Origin: an uncultured Pseudomonadota bacterium
GTDB taxonomy: Bacteria > Pseudomonadota > Gammaproteobacteria > Burkholderiales > SCOH01
Assembly (NCBI GenBank): GCA_937863215.1
Contig: CALMFQ010000048.1
Coordinates: 1 to 9,773, forward strand
DNA length: 9,773 nt
Reading direction: 5' to 3'
Position 1 is the first letter of the stretch, and the number at the start of each line of letters is the position of its first letter. The notes below the pieces were generated by a model, which made no database searches, was not told the origin of the DNA, and worked only from the letters and a program-made list of their open reading frames with translations. Shown one piece after another: positions 1 to 6,681 of the stretch. Made by a program: the position numbers and the translations under genes.

Positions 1-237
1 GTGCTTGCGCAACCGATCCAGCAACGTTTCCAGCTCATGCGTCACGTCAGCCAGATCGCTGAAACCGAAAGTGCCCGCCGCTCCCTTGATCGAATGCGCA
101 GCGCGGAAAATCGCATTCAGCTCCTCGTCATCCGGATCGTTTACGTCCAGATCGAGCAAATGCGCTTCCATATTGCCCAAGTGTTCCGCTGTTTCATCAA
201 AGAACACCTGGTAAAACTGACTCAGGTCGATGCTCAT
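1..237 (-). CDS. cheA: Chemotaxis histidine kinase CheA, N-terminal Hpt (P1) domain, partial
   Basis: This is the first 79 codons of a CheA; the rest lies beyond the left edge. The protein begins MSIDLSQFYQVFFDETAEHL and contains the Hpt phosphorylation motif RAAHSIKGAAGTFGF, with the phosphoacceptor at His48. In CheA this histidine takes phosphate from the kinase domain and passes it to CheY and CheB. The start is ATG at 235-237 on the minus strand, preceded by a purine-rich GGGTGGGG ribosome site. It follows the CheY-like gene by 62 bases in the same direction and is probably co-transcribed. It is clearly different from the CheA at the right end (His48 in AAHSIKGAAGTF versus His50 in GFHTIKGGAGFL), so the locus encodes two kinases. 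The other CheA domains cannot be seen, so a stand-alone Hpt protein is not formally excluded, but the sequence reads as CheA P1. Confidence 0.87.
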   Translation of the reverse strand, partial: MSIDLSQFYQVFFDETAEHLGNMEAHLLDLDVNDPDDEELNAIFRAAHSIKGAAGTFGFSDLADVTHELETLLDRLRKH

Positions 238-299
238 GTCCCCACCCGCTCGTTTCGTATGCTTCACCCGGCCAATATCCTGCCCCCGGGCGGAAACAG

Positions 300-665
300 T
301 CAGCCGATTACCTTGCGCACAACCTCGAGCAATTTCTGCGGATCGAACGGTTTCACCAGCCAGCCGGTAGCACCAGCCGCCCTGCCCTGGCTTTTCATGG
401 TGTCGCTGGATTCGGTAGTAAGCATCAGGATCGGCGTGGCCTTGTAGTTCGGCAAGGCACGCAGCGATTTGATCAGAGTCAGGCCATCCATGCCCGGCAT
501 GTTCTGATCGGTCAAGACCAGACTGACCGCATTGTTCTTCGCCTGGGCCAGGCCAGCATTACCATCGGCAGCCTCAATCACATCGTAACCGGCGCTTTTC
601 AAGGTAAAAGCGACCATCTGGCGGATCGACGCCGAATCATCCACAGTCAAAACCGTTTTTGCCAT
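300..665 (-). CDS. cheY: CheY-like single-domain response regulator
   Basis: This 121-residue protein is a single receiver domain with no output domain. The acidic pocket is Asp9-Asp10, the phosphoacceptor is Asp53 (in LTDQNMPGMDG), the switch threonine is Thr83 (MLTTESS), and the conserved lysine is Lys105 (LVKPFDP). The aromatic switch position, Tyr106 in E. coli CheY, is Trp102 here. The start is ATG with AGGGA eight bases upstream. It lies between an MCP gene (65 bases upstream) and a cheA (62 bases downstream). It is therefore probably the cognate receiver of that CheA, acting either on the motor, on another target or as a phosphate sink. It differs strongly from the plus-strand CheY of this window, which matches E. 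coli CheY more closely. Receiver identity is certain; the biological output is inferred from position. Confidence 0.93.
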   Translation of the reverse strand: MAKTVLTVDDSASIRQMVAFTLKSAGYDVIEAADGNAGLAQAKNNAVSLVLTDQNMPGMDGLTLIKSLRALPNYKATPILMLTTESSDTMKSQGRAAGATGWLVKPFDPQKLLEVVRKVIG

Positions 666-730
666 TTGCTATCCCTGTAGCTTTGTATTGAATTTACCCG
701 TCGCGAACGGATTGACTATCTGGCCGGCGC

Positions 731-1978
731 TCAAAACAGCTCGACATCGCCGCTGGAAATGTTTTCCTGAGAAACGGGATTGCGACCGAGGTCTGTCGCC
801 AGCGCAGCACTCTTTTGCGTAACTGCGGCAAGCTTGTCCTGCACTGCACGGGCGCCATTCTCATCCGGTGTAGCCTGCTGCAGCACTCGAATCAAGCTGT
901 TTTGCACATCGCCGAGCATTTTGTCCAAGCCGGCCAGCTCGTTCAGGCGTAACTGACTGTGTCCCACCAGCTGCGTCACCATGTCCTGAAACTGCAAAGC
1001 AGTCACTGCCTGACCCACACGGGCTTCCAGATCGGTAGCATATTCGCCGATCCTGACCAGCGATTGCTTGACATGTGCATTCATTTTCTGCACATCGTGC
1101 ATCGCCATTTCGACTCGCTTTTTCGATTGCAGCGCAAAATTCATGTCCTGCGCCGCGAGAGCGAAAATCGCATTTTCCGCTGCGGCAACAAATTGATGCA
1201 CGCGGCCGATATTGTCACGAATCTGCATGCTGAACTGCCCGGTGCGCAGCGACAGATTGCGCACCTCATCTGCCACTACGGCAAAGCCGCGCCCGGATTC
1301 TCCGGCCCGTGCAGCCTCAATCGCGGCGTTGAGCGCGAGAAAATTGGTCTGTTTGGCGATCTGATCGATATCCTTGAGGATTCCCAGCACATGACCAACC
1401 TCGGTGCTGATATCCGCCATCCGTTCTACCAGACGCATTGCGGTCTGGCTGTTCTTGATCGTGTTGTCGACAAAGATCGACAGAGTCTGCGAGGTATCCT
1501 GGACGAAATCCTCGAAATCGACGCCCTCCCCGCCCTGATTGGTGGTCTGCGTCATGCCGATGGCCAGCTGCTGCTGTGCGTGCGCCTGCGACGAAATGGC
1601 AGTAAAGCTGTTGATCAGCCCATCGATAGCCTCTCGCACCAGGGAACCGACCTGCGTCATTTCGGCACGCAACCTGAGATATTGGTCATCGCGCCGCTTT
1701 TCCACCTCAAGCGCAGTCGAAAGAACCGGAACTACGGCCCCGGCATTGCCATCCATCGCCGCCGGGGCCGGATCGGCAGGCACTGCAGACCTGGTGAACG
1801 TCAGTACGGCCAGGCACGACGCAGCAACGGCTATAGCTGTTCCAGCCGACACCAGCATCATGCCCAGCGCTATCAGCAGTGCCAGTGCCAGTACCAGCAT
1901 GAGCCAGATGTTGGCCTGCCAATGCCGCCAAACCCGAACCAACAACCCCGGTGAATCTTGCTTGTCTGACAACGACAT
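731..1978 (-). CDS. Methyl-accepting chemotaxis protein, membrane-anchored, no periplasmic sensor or HAMP domain
   Basis: This 415-residue receptor-type protein starts with a short basic stretch, then a hydrophobic block at about residues 23-62 long enough for two closely spaced membrane helices. There is no periplasmic ligand domain between them and no recognisable HAMP domain. A low-complexity linker (63-90) leads to a long helical region. The conserved signalling tip, which binds CheA and CheW, is at about 206-242 and includes the core TNFLALNAAIEAARAG. After the tip, the returning helix carries ALQFQDMVTQL (328-337), whose FQDxxxQ pattern resembles the CheZ active site. The protein ends in GDVELF, which is not a CheR-binding NWETF-like pentapeptide. 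The start is ATG with only a weak GAGAGCGAG site upstream. It precedes the cheY-like and cheA genes and probably serves that kinase. The input is unknown; with no outer domain it may sense an intracellular or membrane state. Confidence 0.9.
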   Translation of the reverse strand: MSLSDKQDSPGLLVRVWRHWQANIWLMLVLALALLIALGMMLVSAGTAIAVAASCLAVLTFTRSAVPADPAPAAMDGNAGAVVPVLSTALEVEKRRDDQYLRLRAEMTQVGSLVREAIDGLINSFTAISSQAHAQQQLAIGMTQTTNQGGEGVDFEDFVQDTSQTLSIFVDNTIKNSQTAMRLVERMADISTEVGHVLGILKDIDQIAKQTNFLALNAAIEAARAGESGRGFAVVADEVRNLSLRTGQFSMQIRDNIGRVHQFVAAAENAIFALAAQDMNFALQSKKRVEMAMHDVQKMNAHVKQSLVRIGEYATDLEARVGQAVTALQFQDMVTQLVGHSQLRLNELAGLDKMLGDVQNSLIRVLQQATPDENGARAVQDKLAAVTQKSAALATDLGRNPVSQENISSGDVELF

Positions 1979-2065
1979 TTCTCGCTCTCGTAATTTCTTA
2001 TTCTAAAACATGGACATATCTACCACCCCGACACACCCGGCGGCAAATGCGTTTACACCACGAAA

Positions 2066-3778
2066 TCAGGCCGTAGTGCTGGCACTCTTGGGCAGGTAGT
2101 ACAACACAACTTCGTTACCGTTGCCCAGATACTGTATCGACGTCGCAAGGTTGCGCAACAACCGGATACCACGCCCATGGGTCTGGGAATCGTCATCGGC
2201 AGCAACCAGCCTGCTGGTATAGTCAAAGCCCCTGCCAGAGTCGCGTACTTTTATGCGCAACACCCTGCCCGTCGGCGCCTCGACCAGTTCCAGCCCGATT
2301 TCGACCTCGCCGCCAGCAAGATTTTCCAGCCGCTCGAAGCGCTGCCGCAGATACTCATCCATACCGACGCGCACATCTTTCAGCGCCGAGGCAATTTCCA
2401 GTACACCGTGATCCAGCGCGTTATTGAACAGCTCCGACAAAATCAGGAAAACTTCCGACTGACAGCTACGCAGTGCCTCGACCTGCTTGACAAACTCCAT
2501 CACGAACGGCACCACACTGCAATTGCGCAGCTCGTCCGGACCGAGTACCAGCTGGAAACGCCAGCAGACATGCAGATGCGAGTCATAGTCGATGCCGAGG
2601 CGCTCGGAAGGCACAAACTCGCTCGCCGCATCGCTCGTGGCACTGCAATCGACCAGTACCACCGAAACGTCATCGTGGTGCGACGCTCCCTGCATGAAAT
2701 CGGTCAGGGCGTGTTTCAAGCCCTCTATCCGCCCCGGAGCATCTGCGCGAGACTGCAACGCAGCCAAGGCCCGTTCGATACCAAACTGCTCGCCGTCGGC
2801 GAGATGCGATTCGAGCAAACCGTCGGAGCACAAAAACAACCGGTCTCCGGGAGCAAATTCATAATGCTCACAGGTTACAGTGAATTTTTCCGGCGACAGG
2901 ATACCAATCGGCAAATGGGTGGACTTCCAGCCGGCAACCTTGTCTCCTGCGCGATTCAGCAGCAGGATTTCCGGCATCCCGCCATTCCATATTTCCAGCG
3001 TGCCGCCGACTGAGTCGATGGCGACAATGGCCGTCGACACAAAACGCCCTATCGGCAGCACCTGGCGAACCTTGCGATTCATTTCGACCAGAATTTCCGG
3101 CAGCGTAAAGCCCTTCTCGGTCATGGTGTAGAACGGCTGGGTCAGCGGCAACACATTAAGCGCCGCAGTCAATCCATGGCCGATACCATCCGCAAGCATC
3201 ACGTACAACACCTGGCCCGGTGTACGCGCCGAAGCGATCAGATCGCCCGACAGGCTTTCCGCCGGATCGATCCAGTACTCAAGCTGCGGATCGGCCAGCC
3301 GGTCGGCATTCACCATCTGCTCCATCAGATGACGTGCGACACGCTTTTCCTCCTCGGCACGCTCGTAATATTCGGCCAGCACCGCCGATTGCTCGCGGAC
3401 TTTCTGCTGCAAATCGCTATTGCGCTGGATAGCCTTGATCTTGGCTTCGAGAATGCGGAAATTGATCGGTTTGAGCAGATAATCGTCGGCGCCCTGCTCA
3501 ATCGCCTCAGCCAGCCGGTTTTCCTCACCGATGCCGGTCACGAACACAATCGGCACCCAGCGATCACCGGCGATGGCCTTGATGCGCATTGCCGCCTCCG
3601 GGCCGTCCATGACCGGCATCATCATATCCATCAGCACCAGATCCGGGCGCTCTGCCCGATAGGCCTCGACAGCCATCTGGCCATTGCTTGCCGTAACCGC
3701 CTGATGACCAAGCGAGGAAACAAACTTCTGTATCAACAGAAGCATGATTTCTGCGTCATCAACAATCAGGATTTTCAT
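2066..3778 (-). CDS. Response regulator with PP2C/SpoIIE phosphatase and GHKL serine-kinase domains (HsbR-like partner-switch regulator)
   Basis: This 570-residue cytoplasmic protein has three parts. Residues 1-120 are a receiver with Asp7-Asp8, phosphoacceptor Asp51 (LMDMMMP), Thr81 and Lys103. A coiled coil at about 120-160 follows. Residues 170-380 are a SpoIIE/RsbU-type PP2C phosphatase with likely metal ligands Asp179 (SGDL), Asp197 (ADGIGHG), Asp319 (CSDG) and Asp369-Asp370 (HHDD). Residues 410-565 are a GHKL ATPase of the anti-sigma-factor kinase type: N-box ELFNNALDHG (449-458), G1 box DSGRGF (513-518) and GRGIRL (535-540). This matches Pseudomonas HsbR and Vibrio SypE-like switches, in which receiver phosphorylation balances phosphatase and kinase action on a STAS partner. 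That partner is very likely the STAS gene ending 33 bases upstream. The start is set by MKILIVDD, but the leader is pyrimidine-rich with no obvious Shine-Dalgarno site. Confidence 0.92.
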   Translation of the reverse strand: MKILIVDDAEIMLLLIQKFVSSLGHQAVTASNGQMAVEAYRAERPDLVLMDMMMPVMDGPEAAMRIKAIAGDRWVPIVFVTGIGEENRLAEAIEQGADDYLLKPINFRILEAKIKAIQRNSDLQQKVREQSAVLAEYYERAEEEKRVARHLMEQMVNADRLADPQLEYWIDPAESLSGDLIASARTPGQVLYVMLADGIGHGLTAALNVLPLTQPFYTMTEKGFTLPEILVEMNRKVRQVLPIGRFVSTAIVAIDSVGGTLEIWNGGMPEILLLNRAGDKVAGWKSTHLPIGILSPEKFTVTCEHYEFAPGDRLFLCSDGLLESHLADGEQFGIERALAALQSRADAPGRIEGLKHALTDFMQGASHHDDVSVVLVDCSATSDAASEFVPSERLGIDYDSHLHVCWRFQLVLGPDELRNCSVVPFVMEFVKQVEALRSCQSEVFLILSELFNNALDHGVLEIASALKDVRVGMDEYLRQRFERLENLAGGEVEIGLELVEAPTGRVLRIKVRDSGRGFDYTSRLVAADDDSQTHGRGIRLLRNLATSIQYLGNGNEVVLYYLPKSASTTA

Positions 3779-3811
3779 GGAAACCGGAAAGGAAGGCTAA
3801 AGGCGCTGTGA

Positions 3812-4117
3812 TCAGCGAATCGAGAAAATCTTGCCGAAGCAGGCAATTTCCAGAACCTGGCGCACCGAGTCCTTGCAATTGACCAGCGCCAGCGATTTGT
3901 TGACTGCGTTCACTTTTTCTTTCAACATCAGTAACATGCCCAAGGCAGAACTATCCAGATAAGTAACCTTCTGGAAATCGATCTGCACTTCGCTGACATT
4001 CGCATTGCCGATGACACTCTCGCAAGCCTGGCGAAATTCGCGGTGTGAATTGAAATCAAACTGACCTGCCAAGATCACCTTGGCAATCTTGCCGTTTATT
4101 TCAACAGTGGGACTCAT
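3812..4117 (-). CDS. STAS-domain anti-sigma-factor antagonist (HsbA/SpoIIAA-like)
   Basis: This 101-residue protein is a single STAS domain, beginning MSPTVEINGK. The phosphorylation loop is YLDSSALGML, with candidate phosphoserines Ser56 and Ser57 after Asp55. In this family, serine phosphorylation by a GHKL kinase and removal by a PP2C phosphatase decide which partner the STAS protein binds, for example an anti-sigma factor or, for Pseudomonas HsbA, FlgM or a diguanylate cyclase. Both enzyme activities are encoded in the next gene downstream. The ATG at 4115-4117 is preferred because TGAGGA lies five bases upstream and the resulting length is typical for the family. The frame stays open upstream to 4219, which would add 34 residues and overlap the kinase gene, but that segment has no STAS character. 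The downstream target in this organism cannot be read from the window. Confidence 0.9.
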   Translation of the reverse strand: MSPTVEINGKIAKVILAGQFDFNSHREFRQACESVIGNANVSEVQIDFQKVTYLDSSALGMLLMLKEKVNAVNKSLALVNCKDSVRQVLEIACFGKIFSIR

Positions 4118-4122
4118 TTTTT

Positions 4123-4128
4123 TCCTCA
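4123..4128 (-). promoter_or_regulatory. Ribosome binding site deciding the STAS start
   Basis: On the minus strand this reads TGAGGA and ends five bases before the ATG at 4117-4115. It is the only good Shine-Dalgarno match in the open frame. It therefore supports the 101-residue STAS protein over the 135-residue reading that would begin inside the upstream kinase gene. Confidence 0.65.
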
Positions 4129-4147
4129 GATACTCGATGATTTTTTC

Positions 4148-4196
4148 AGCCCCGGCAATCGCCGGCACTTGCCCGCGGACGGCCGGCGCCGGTGCT
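4148..4196. repeat. GC-rich intergenic stem-loop region between the kinase and STAS genes
   Basis: This 49-base block starts directly after the kinase stop codon. Outer arms AGCCCCGGC (4148-4156) and GCCGGTGCT (4188-4196) are complementary with one mismatch. Inside are nested dyads, including CCGGCAATCGCCGG (4152-4165) and CCGGCGCCGG (4183-4192). On the coding (minus) strand the structure is followed by an A-run rather than a T-run, so it is not a standard intrinsic terminator. It may stabilise or process the operon mRNA, or tune the kinase-to-STAS ratio. The structure is seen by eye and the function is inferred. Confidence 0.5.
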
Positions 4197-5447
4197 TTAG
4201 CTAACAATAGATGGCGCACCTGAAACAGGCAATATCAGAATAAATTCGGCGCCATTGCCCGGTTGGCTTGATATTTTGACTCTACCGCCCACCGCTTCGA
4301 CAACATTCTTCACAATCGCCAGACCAAGGCCTGTCCCGTGACTACGCGTGGTAAAAAACGGCTCGAACAGGCGCGCCTGCAAATCCGGCGCAATTCCCGC
4401 GCCGGAATCATGCACACTGATCTCGGCCACATCGCCATTCCGCCGCACTGCAAGCCGGATTCCAGACTGCCCCGGACTGGCCTGCACAGCGTTTTCGAGC
4501 AACGCGACCAGCGCCGACTGCAGCGCCTGCCGATCGGCCTGCACCGAACAGTCCGCACCGCTCAAATCAAGCTCCAGTCGCAACTGCGCACGCTGCAACT
4601 CGGGCTCGATACTGACTGCGGCATCCGCAACAAGATCCGCCAGACACACCGGCTCCAACTGCCCGCTGCCTTGCCCGCGCACAAAGCGCAGCATGTCTTG
4701 CACCAGCTTTTCCAGATGTCGCAATCGCCCCAGCGCCTTTTCGGCAAAGCGCTGCACATCCTCACCGCGCACACCGGGGCGCTGCAGGTTGGCAACATAA
4801 AGCAGCGCTGCGGCCAGCGGGGTACGCAACTGGTGCGCCAACACCGCAGCCATCTCACCCAGCGCCGACAGGCGTTTGTGATGCTCAAGTTGCTGCTGCA
4901 GGCGATGTGCGGCAGTGACATCGTGAATCAGGACAATCCTGCCACTGCCATCCGGCAATTCGCTATCCACCAGATTGACGACGCGACGCTCTCCGGCAAT
5001 CCTGAGCTCCCATTCGGCCGGATTGAATGTTGCCTCGATCTGCTGCAAACGGACATCGCACCAGGGCTGACCACAAATATCGGAGCCGAACATCAGTCCG
5101 GCAGTTGCATTCAGAGTCTGCACCACTCCAGCACTGTCGATTTCCACCACACCGGCCGGCAGTGTCTCCAGCAGCGTCTGCAAGCGCTGCGACAGCGCCG
5201 CCTTTTCAGCGTACTGGCGGCGCAGCTCCCCATTTGCCACTGCCAGCTCATCCGTCAATCCCTGCACCCGCTGCTGCAGCTCCTCGTACGCATCTTCCAG
5301 TTGTTGCGATGCCTCGACAAACACCAGAAAAGCGCGCTCAAGATCGGTCGCCCCAGACTGGCCATCTGTTTTTGCTGCGGTTTGTGGCGGAGAACCCAAA
5401 GGTGTTTTGCCCATGATTGCCATTCCATCGCTCAAAAGCCGTGACAT
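4197..5447 (-). CDS. Soluble PAS sensor histidine kinase, FleS/FlrB type
   Basis: This 416-residue kinase has no membrane segment. The order is a variable N-terminus (1-35), a coiled coil (about 36-95), a PAS domain (about 90-180, with LPAGVVEIDSAGVV), a HisKA dimerisation domain and a HATPase domain. The H-box GEMAAVLAHQLRTPLAAALL holds the phosphoacceptor His205 and is characteristic of FleS/FlrB/AtoS-like kinases. The ATPase has the N-box LLENAVQAS (Asn319), DSGAGIA (347-353), FEPFFTT (361-367) and GTGLGLAI (371-378). In Pseudomonas and Vibrio, FleS and FlrB phosphorylate an NtrC-type flagellar activator. No such regulator lies in this window; the nearest receiver in the same series belongs to the phosphatase/kinase protein. 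The start at 5447 has GGAG nine bases upstream; in-frame ATGs at 5423 and 5414 are alternatives. The kinase family is sure; the FleS label is probable. Confidence 0.9.
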   Translation of the reverse strand: MSRLLSDGMAIMGKTPLGSPPQTAAKTDGQSGATDLERAFLVFVEASQQLEDAYEELQQRVQGLTDELAVANGELRRQYAEKAALSQRLQTLLETLPAGVVEIDSAGVVQTLNATAGLMFGSDICGQPWCDVRLQQIEATFNPAEWELRIAGERRVVNLVDSELPDGSGRIVLIHDVTAAHRLQQQLEHHKRLSALGEMAAVLAHQLRTPLAAALLYVANLQRPGVRGEDVQRFAEKALGRLRHLEKLVQDMLRFVRGQGSGQLEPVCLADLVADAAVSIEPELQRAQLRLELDLSGADCSVQADRQALQSALVALLENAVQASPGQSGIRLAVRRNGDVAEISVHDSGAGIAPDLQARLFEPFFTTRSHGTGLGLAIVKNVVEAVGGRVKISSQPGNGAEFILILPVSGAPSIVS

Positions 5448-5681
5448 ACGGAATTTCTCCGACTATATAAGTAAAGGGTATTATTGCTGGAATTCCAATC
5501 CAGAAGCCAGATCGCAACGATTCAAGCGACCCGTCGCGGTGTGGACTAACATGAACAGACGGAAGCAACCCAAGCAATTGGCAGGCCTTGTCCCGCCCGA
5601 CATCGTCTCGGCACACATTCGCATTTAAATCATGCCAGTCAACGGCAACATATTCGGATCAAGATCACCCGGAGCGCAGCA
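5448..5681. promoter_or_regulatory. Divergent intergenic region between the two chemotaxis gene series
   Basis: These 234 bases separate the minus-strand kinase gene from the plus-strand cheV and must hold at least one promoter if either series begins here. No convincing sigma-70, sigma-28 (TAAA...GCCGATAA) or sigma-54 (TGGCAC...TTGCW) promoter was found. An AT-rich stretch (5463-5485, with TATATAAG) and a short dyad CTGGA-ATTCCAA-TCCAG (5487-5503) that includes the palindrome GGAATTCC are the only notable elements. The open frames within it are short and look non-coding. Confidence 0.45.
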
Positions 5682-6632
5682 GTGTCTGAACTGTTAAGAA
5701 ATATCGATGCCCGCACCAAGCTGGCGGGAACCAACAAACTGGAAATTCTGCTGTTTACGCTCGGACTGGACAAACGCACCGGCCGGCGCGAAAACTTCGG
5801 GATCAATGTCTTCAAGGTGCGCGAAGTGATGCGCACCCCGGAAATCACCCGTGCACCGGATATGCCGCCCGCAGTCGAGGGCATGGTCAGCCTGCGCGGC
5901 GCGCTGGTGCCGGTAGTGGATCTGGCCAAGTATGCGGGAGTGGATACCGACACGCCGCGCGAAATCATGATCGTGACCGAGTATAACGGCCACACGCAGG
6001 GCTTTCTGGTGGAAGGAGTAGACACGATTCTGCGTCTCGACTGGTCGTCGATGCGTGTGCCGCCGGAAATGCTGCAGATGGAAATGGGTGGGCTGGTTAC
6101 GGCTGTCACTGAAATTGAAGGTGGCAAGCTGATCATGATGATGGACGTGGAGAAAGTGCTTGCCGAGACTTCGCCGCGTTTCGAAGAAGAAATGCAGTTC
6201 AACGTCATCAAGCCGGCCGGAACCGAGGGCAAAACCGTGTTCTATGCCGACGACTCCCTGATCGCACGCAAGCAGATCGAACGCACGCTGCACTCGATGG
6301 GAATGACTACATTGCATGCAATCAATGGCAAGCGCGCCTGGGAAGAGCTGCAAAAGCTCGCGGCGCAGGCCGAAGCCCGGGGGGTTGAGCTCAAATCCAT
6401 GCTGCACCTGATTCTCACCGATATTGAAATGCCGGAAATGGACGGCTATATGTTGACTAAGTCAATCAAGAGCGACCCCCGTTTTGCCGGCATTCCGGTA
6501 CTGATGCATTCTTCACTGTCCGGCTCGTCAAACCAGAAACTCGGTACATCGGTCGGTGTCGATGCATATGTCTCGAAATTCGAGCCGCAGAAGCTCTGCG
6601 ATGCCATCACTCGAATCGTCGCCTCGCTTTGA
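5682..6632 (+). CDS. cheV: Chemotaxis coupling protein CheV (CheW-receiver fusion), first copy
   Basis: This 316-residue protein joins a CheW-like domain (about 18-165) to a receiver (about 184-314). CheV couples receptors to CheA and its phosphorylated receiver adjusts kinase activity during adaptation. The receiver keeps Asp190-Asp191, phosphoacceptor Asp247 (LTDIEMPEMDG), Ser277 at the switch position (MHSSLS) and Lys299 (SKFEP). The start is GTG at 5682 with GGAG seven bases upstream; the start of the coding homology (NIDARTKLAG) is only a few residues in, which fixes the choice. It is the first gene of the plus-strand series. A paralogous cheV follows after a 49-base gap. Compared with that copy, this one carries about six extra charged residues near the start of the CheW domain (DKRTGRREN, 30-38). 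It may therefore serve different receptors; that last point is inference. Confidence 0.95.
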   Translation: MSELLRNIDARTKLAGTNKLEILLFTLGLDKRTGRRENFGINVFKVREVMRTPEITRAPDMPPAVEGMVSLRGALVPVVDLAKYAGVDTDTPREIMIVTEYNGHTQGFLVEGVDTILRLDWSSMRVPPEMLQMEMGGLVTAVTEIEGGKLIMMMDVEKVLAETSPRFEEEMQFNVIKPAGTEGKTVFYADDSLIARKQIERTLHSMGMTTLHAINGKRAWEELQKLAAQAEARGVELKSMLHLILTDIEMPEMDGYMLTKSIKSDPRFAGIPVLMHSSLSGSSNQKLGTSVGVDAYVSKFEPQKLCDAITRIVASL

Positions 6633-6656
6633 TCATTGATAAATCCATTCCGTCAC

Positions 6657-6675
6657 CAATTGCCCCGGGGAATTG
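6657..6675. repeat. Inverted repeat covering the second cheV ribosome binding site
   Basis: The sequence CAATT-G-CCCC-GGGG-AATTG is a nine-base inverted repeat with one unpaired G at 6662. The right arm contains GGGGA (6667-6671), the only Shine-Dalgarno-like sequence before the ATG at 6682. If the RNA folds here, the ribosome site would be partly hidden. It has no T-run, so it is not a terminator. A protein-binding operator is another possibility. Confidence 0.55.
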
Positions 6676-6681
6676 AATAGT

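Noticed and set aside
666..700. Possible sigma-28-like promoter on the minus strand before the cheY-like gene (TAAA ... GGGATAG)
   Set aside because: Only GATA of the -10 element matches, and this stretch overlaps the ribosome binding site.
959..1954. Long plus-strand open frame (331 codons) opposite the MCP gene
   Set aside because: It is antisense to a clear MCP signalling domain, has no ribosome site of note, and its translation has no recognisable domain pattern.
2177..3013. Plus-strand open frame (278 codons) opposite the phosphatase/kinase gene
   Set aside because: It is antisense to intact PP2C and GHKL motifs; treated as a shadow.
4118..4219. Upstream extension of the STAS gene by 34 residues
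   Set aside because: The extension overlaps the kinase gene end, runs through the hairpin block and lacks a good ribosome site, while the ATG at 4117 has TGAGGA at correct spacing.
4338..5444. Long plus-strand open frame (368 codons) opposite the histidine kinase gene
   Set aside because: It lies antisense to a kinase with intact H, N and G boxes, and its own translation shows no recognisable domain. Long antisense frames are common in GC-rich coding DNA.
5626..5652. Possible sigma-28 promoter (TAAA at 5626) before the first cheV
   Set aside because: At the expected spacing the -10 region reads GCAACATA, with only three of eight matches to GCCGATAA.
5639..6407. Two minus-strand open frames opposite the first cheV gene
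   Set aside because: Both are shadows of a clear CheW-receiver coding sequence. Using them would also remove the non-coding gap that separates the divergent genes.
6657..6675. Intrinsic terminator after the first cheV
   Set aside because: The palindrome has no following T-run and essentially no loop apart from its own central bases, and it lies over the next gene's ribosome site.
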